In this document: positions 5,943 through 7,503 of the stretch, in pieces
Position numbering within the stretch: position 1 is the first letter of the stretch
How the letters are laid out: each line of letters starts with the position of its first letter
DNA from: JBBRHH01 sp038222915
GTDB taxonomy: Bacteria > Planctomycetota > Phycisphaerae > Tepidisphaerales > Tepidisphaeraceae
Length of the DNA stretch: 7,503 nt
Assembly: GCA_038222915.1 (NCBI GenBank)
Contig: JBBRHH010000293.1
Span: 1 to 7,503, forward strand
Direction: 5' to 3'
Notes under the pieces: generated by a model
Databases searched by the model: none
The model's input: only the letters and a program-made list of their open reading frames with translations
What the model was told of the DNA's origin: nothing
Made by a program: the position numbers and the translations under genes

Positions 5943-7439
5943 ATGACGAAGCAAGAGAATAAAACTACGCTGATTCCCACTCCTTTTTCGATCGAGAAAC
6001 TTGAAGAGCGCCAAATGCTCTCGGTGAACTGGGGTAACTTTCCCCGGGCGATCCGGCTGGATGCCGCGAACGCCGCATATCCCAGCGTCAATGGCTCGGG
6101 CGAATCGATCGCCGTTATCGATACGGGAGTCGACTCGAATCATCCGGTGCTGCGCGGCAAGGTCATCTCGGGCTGGAACTTCATTAACAACAACAGCAAT
6201 ACCGGCATAACTCCGGGTTGGGAGCCGCACGGGACAGGGACGGCGGGCGTGATTGCCGCAAGCGGTTATTACTTCAACGGCGCGTACAATCAGGGGATTG
6301 CGCCGGGCGTTAAGATTATTTCGCTCAAGCAAAACACTGACGGGGGTGTGAGGGCCGCGTTCGATTGGGTCATTGCGAACAAATACAAGTACAACATTGT
6401 TGGCGTGTCCCTCGTGGATTACTTTGGCTCGGGTCCATACCGATCCAGCTTTTCAGGCCAAATGGCGACCCTCGCGAGAGAAGGCGTTTACATCGCTGAA
6501 CCCGCAGGCAACAGGGGTGCGGGCGTACCAATCGGAAATCCCGGTGACGATCCGAATTGCTACATCGCGGCCGGTGCGACGCTGTTCGACACGATTCCCG
6601 GGGATGCGCAGCGAAGCGCCACGGTAGACATGCTCGCGCCCAGCGAATTTGTTACGATCCCATACAACTCGCCCAATGGCGCCGCGGTTGAGACCAATTA
6701 TGCACAAGGCTCGAGTTGGGCGGCGCCGCAGATCGTCGCTACCGCGGCTCTGATTCACCAGATCAATCCTGGCTTTACGCCGCAGCAGGAAAATCAGATC
6801 ATGCAGGACAGCGGCAAGAAAATTTATGATGGCGTGACTCACCGGACGTATTCGAGGCTGGACGTGTACGCCGCTTTGACACTGGCGTATCAGCGCTCGG
6901 GTCAGGCTGGACAAGTTACTCCGCCAACATCCGCTCAGCCTCCAGTTGTCTCGCCGCCACCACCGGCTACTTTCAACACGTCACCGATTCAAATTGAGGC
7001 CGAGAACTACACCGTGGGCGCTGAGGGAGCGACATATCACGATACTGACCCCCAGAATATCGGAAACGTCTTCCGGACGGGTGGCGTGGATATCGGCGCC
7101 ACAACCGATGCTGGCGGCGGCTATGCGGTCGGCTGGGTGCATGCGGGCGAATGGATCAACTACACGTTCACCGTGCAGGATGCCGGAACCTACAAGCTGG
7201 ATGTCCGTACCGCTTCGGTCGGCACTGGCGGCAACTATCATGTGGTCGTCGATGGTCAGAACAAGACCGGAACGATGAACGTTGTCAACACCGGGAACTG
7301 GCAGAGCTATTCCACCCAGACGAAGACGGGCATTTTCCTGAGCGCCGGACAGCACACGTTGCAATTGGCGTTTGAAACCAATGGTCAGTACGGATACACG
7401 GGAAATTTCAATTGGATGAAATTTAGCCGTACGGCGTAA
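5943..7439 (+). CDS. LEPR-motif S8 (subtilisin-like) serine peptidase with C-terminal CBM6-type domain
   Basis: This is a predicted secreted endopeptidase fused to a sugar-binding module. The frame is open from a TTG at 5823 and an ATG at 5829, but I choose the ATG at 5943 (498 residues). This puts the LEPR-type motif IEKLEERQMLSV at residues 17-28, about as in the neighbouring LEPR protein, and the extra 40 residues look non-coding and overlap hairpins. No start has a good RBS. Numbered from 5943, the S8 triad is D60 (AVIDTGVD), H96 (PHGTGTAG) and S258 (GSSWAAPQ), with oxyanion N190 (EPAGN), all present. The catalytic domain is compact (about 45-315) and has no recognisable inhibitory prodomain. 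A Pro-rich linker (326-342) leads to a CBM6-like jelly roll (349-498) with IEAENY, YHDTDPQNIG, GGGYAVGWVHAGEWINYTF and GNFNWMKF. CBM6 modules bind beta-glucans, xylan or similar glycans. No Sec signal or C-terminal anchor is seen. It probably acts on proteins in a polysaccharide-rich matrix. Confidence 0.9.
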   Translation: MTKQENKTTLIPTPFSIEKLEERQMLSVNWGNFPRAIRLDAANAAYPSVNGSGESIAVIDTGVDSNHPVLRGKVISGWNFINNNSNTGITPGWEPHGTGTAGVIAASGYYFNGAYNQGIAPGVKIISLKQNTDGGVRAAFDWVIANKYKYNIVGVSLVDYFGSGPYRSSFSGQMATLAREGVYIAEPAGNRGAGVPIGNPGDDPNCYIAAGATLFDTIPGDAQRSATVDMLAPSEFVTIPYNSPNGAAVETNYAQGSSWAAPQIVATAALIHQINPGFTPQQENQIMQDSGKKIYDGVTHRTYSRLDVYAALTLAYQRSGQAGQVTPPTSAQPPVVSPPPPATFNTSPIQIEAENYTVGAEGATYHDTDPQNIGNVFRTGGVDIGATTDAGGGYAVGWVHAGEWINYTFTVQDAGTYKLDVRTASVGTGGNYHVVVDGQNKTGTMNVVNTGNWQSYSTQTKTGIFLSAGQHTLQLAFETNGQYGYTGNFNWMKFSRTA

Positions 7440-7460
7440 ACCCTTATTTAGACACGATCT

Positions 7461-7497
7461 ATGAGTGGCCGCCTTTTTTTAGGGCGGCCATTCTCAT
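7461..7497 (+). terminator. Hairpin after the peptidase gene, possible atypical terminator
   Basis: TGGCCGCC (7466-7473) pairs with GGCGGCCA (7483-7490). After a 2-base bulge the outer arms ATGAG (7461-7465) and CTCAT (7493-7497) also pair. The run of seven T is in the loop (7474-7480) rather than after the stem, and only a weak T-containing tail follows before the window ends. It is the only terminator candidate 22 bp after the stop, but does not have the classical layout. Confidence 0.5.
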
Positions 7498-7503
7498 TTG
7501 GGC

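Noticed and set aside
5865..6914. Minus-strand frames of 155 and 153 codons
   Set aside because: Antisense to the clearly assigned S8 peptidase domain; Arg-rich shadow translations.

Overview
The window looks like a chromosomal segment of a planctomycete (Planctomycetota). The main evidence is two adjacent plus-strand genes whose products start with variants of the LEPR-XLL motif (LENLEQRQMM and IEKLEERQML). That N-terminal signature is typical of large secreted or surface proteins in this phylum. Base composition is moderately GC-rich and gene spacing is loose with single-gene units, which fits. I cannot place it to genus.

Left part (1-1588, minus strand): a polytopic membrane protein that runs off the left edge, possibly a GT-C-type glycosyltransferase, lies 26 bp downstream of a complete AEC-family (auxin efflux carrier-like) permease. 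The two are probably co-transcribed. A short divergent region (1589-1681) with a 7-7-7 inverted repeat separates the permease from a plus-strand gene for a 71-residue protein. The 3' end of that small gene overlaps the end of ppk by 38 bp, convergently.

Middle (1860-3995, minus strand): a complete polyphosphate kinase 1 with all the catalytic histidines. The 206-bp divergent region between ppk and the next gene contains a pair of near-identical direct repeats 42 bp apart.

Right part (4202-7439, plus strand): two LEPR-motif genes. The first encodes a 404-residue protein with seven regularly spaced FG-GAP-type repeats, best read as one closed seven-bladed beta-propeller. It is followed by two back-to-back hairpins, the second a strong intrinsic terminator. 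A 400-bp non-coding stretch follows, with a plausible promoter and a run of hairpins. The second gene encodes a subtilisin-like (S8) serine peptidase joined by a proline-rich linker to a C-terminal CBM6-type carbohydrate-binding domain. Both proteins are probably exported or attached to the cell surface although neither has a classical Sec signal peptide. They are separated by a terminator, so they are neighbours of one class rather than one operon.

I see no tRNA, rRNA, CRISPR array, insertion sequence or defence system. The most notable material is the LEPR protein pair, the propeller closure and the structured leader ahead of the peptidase gene.
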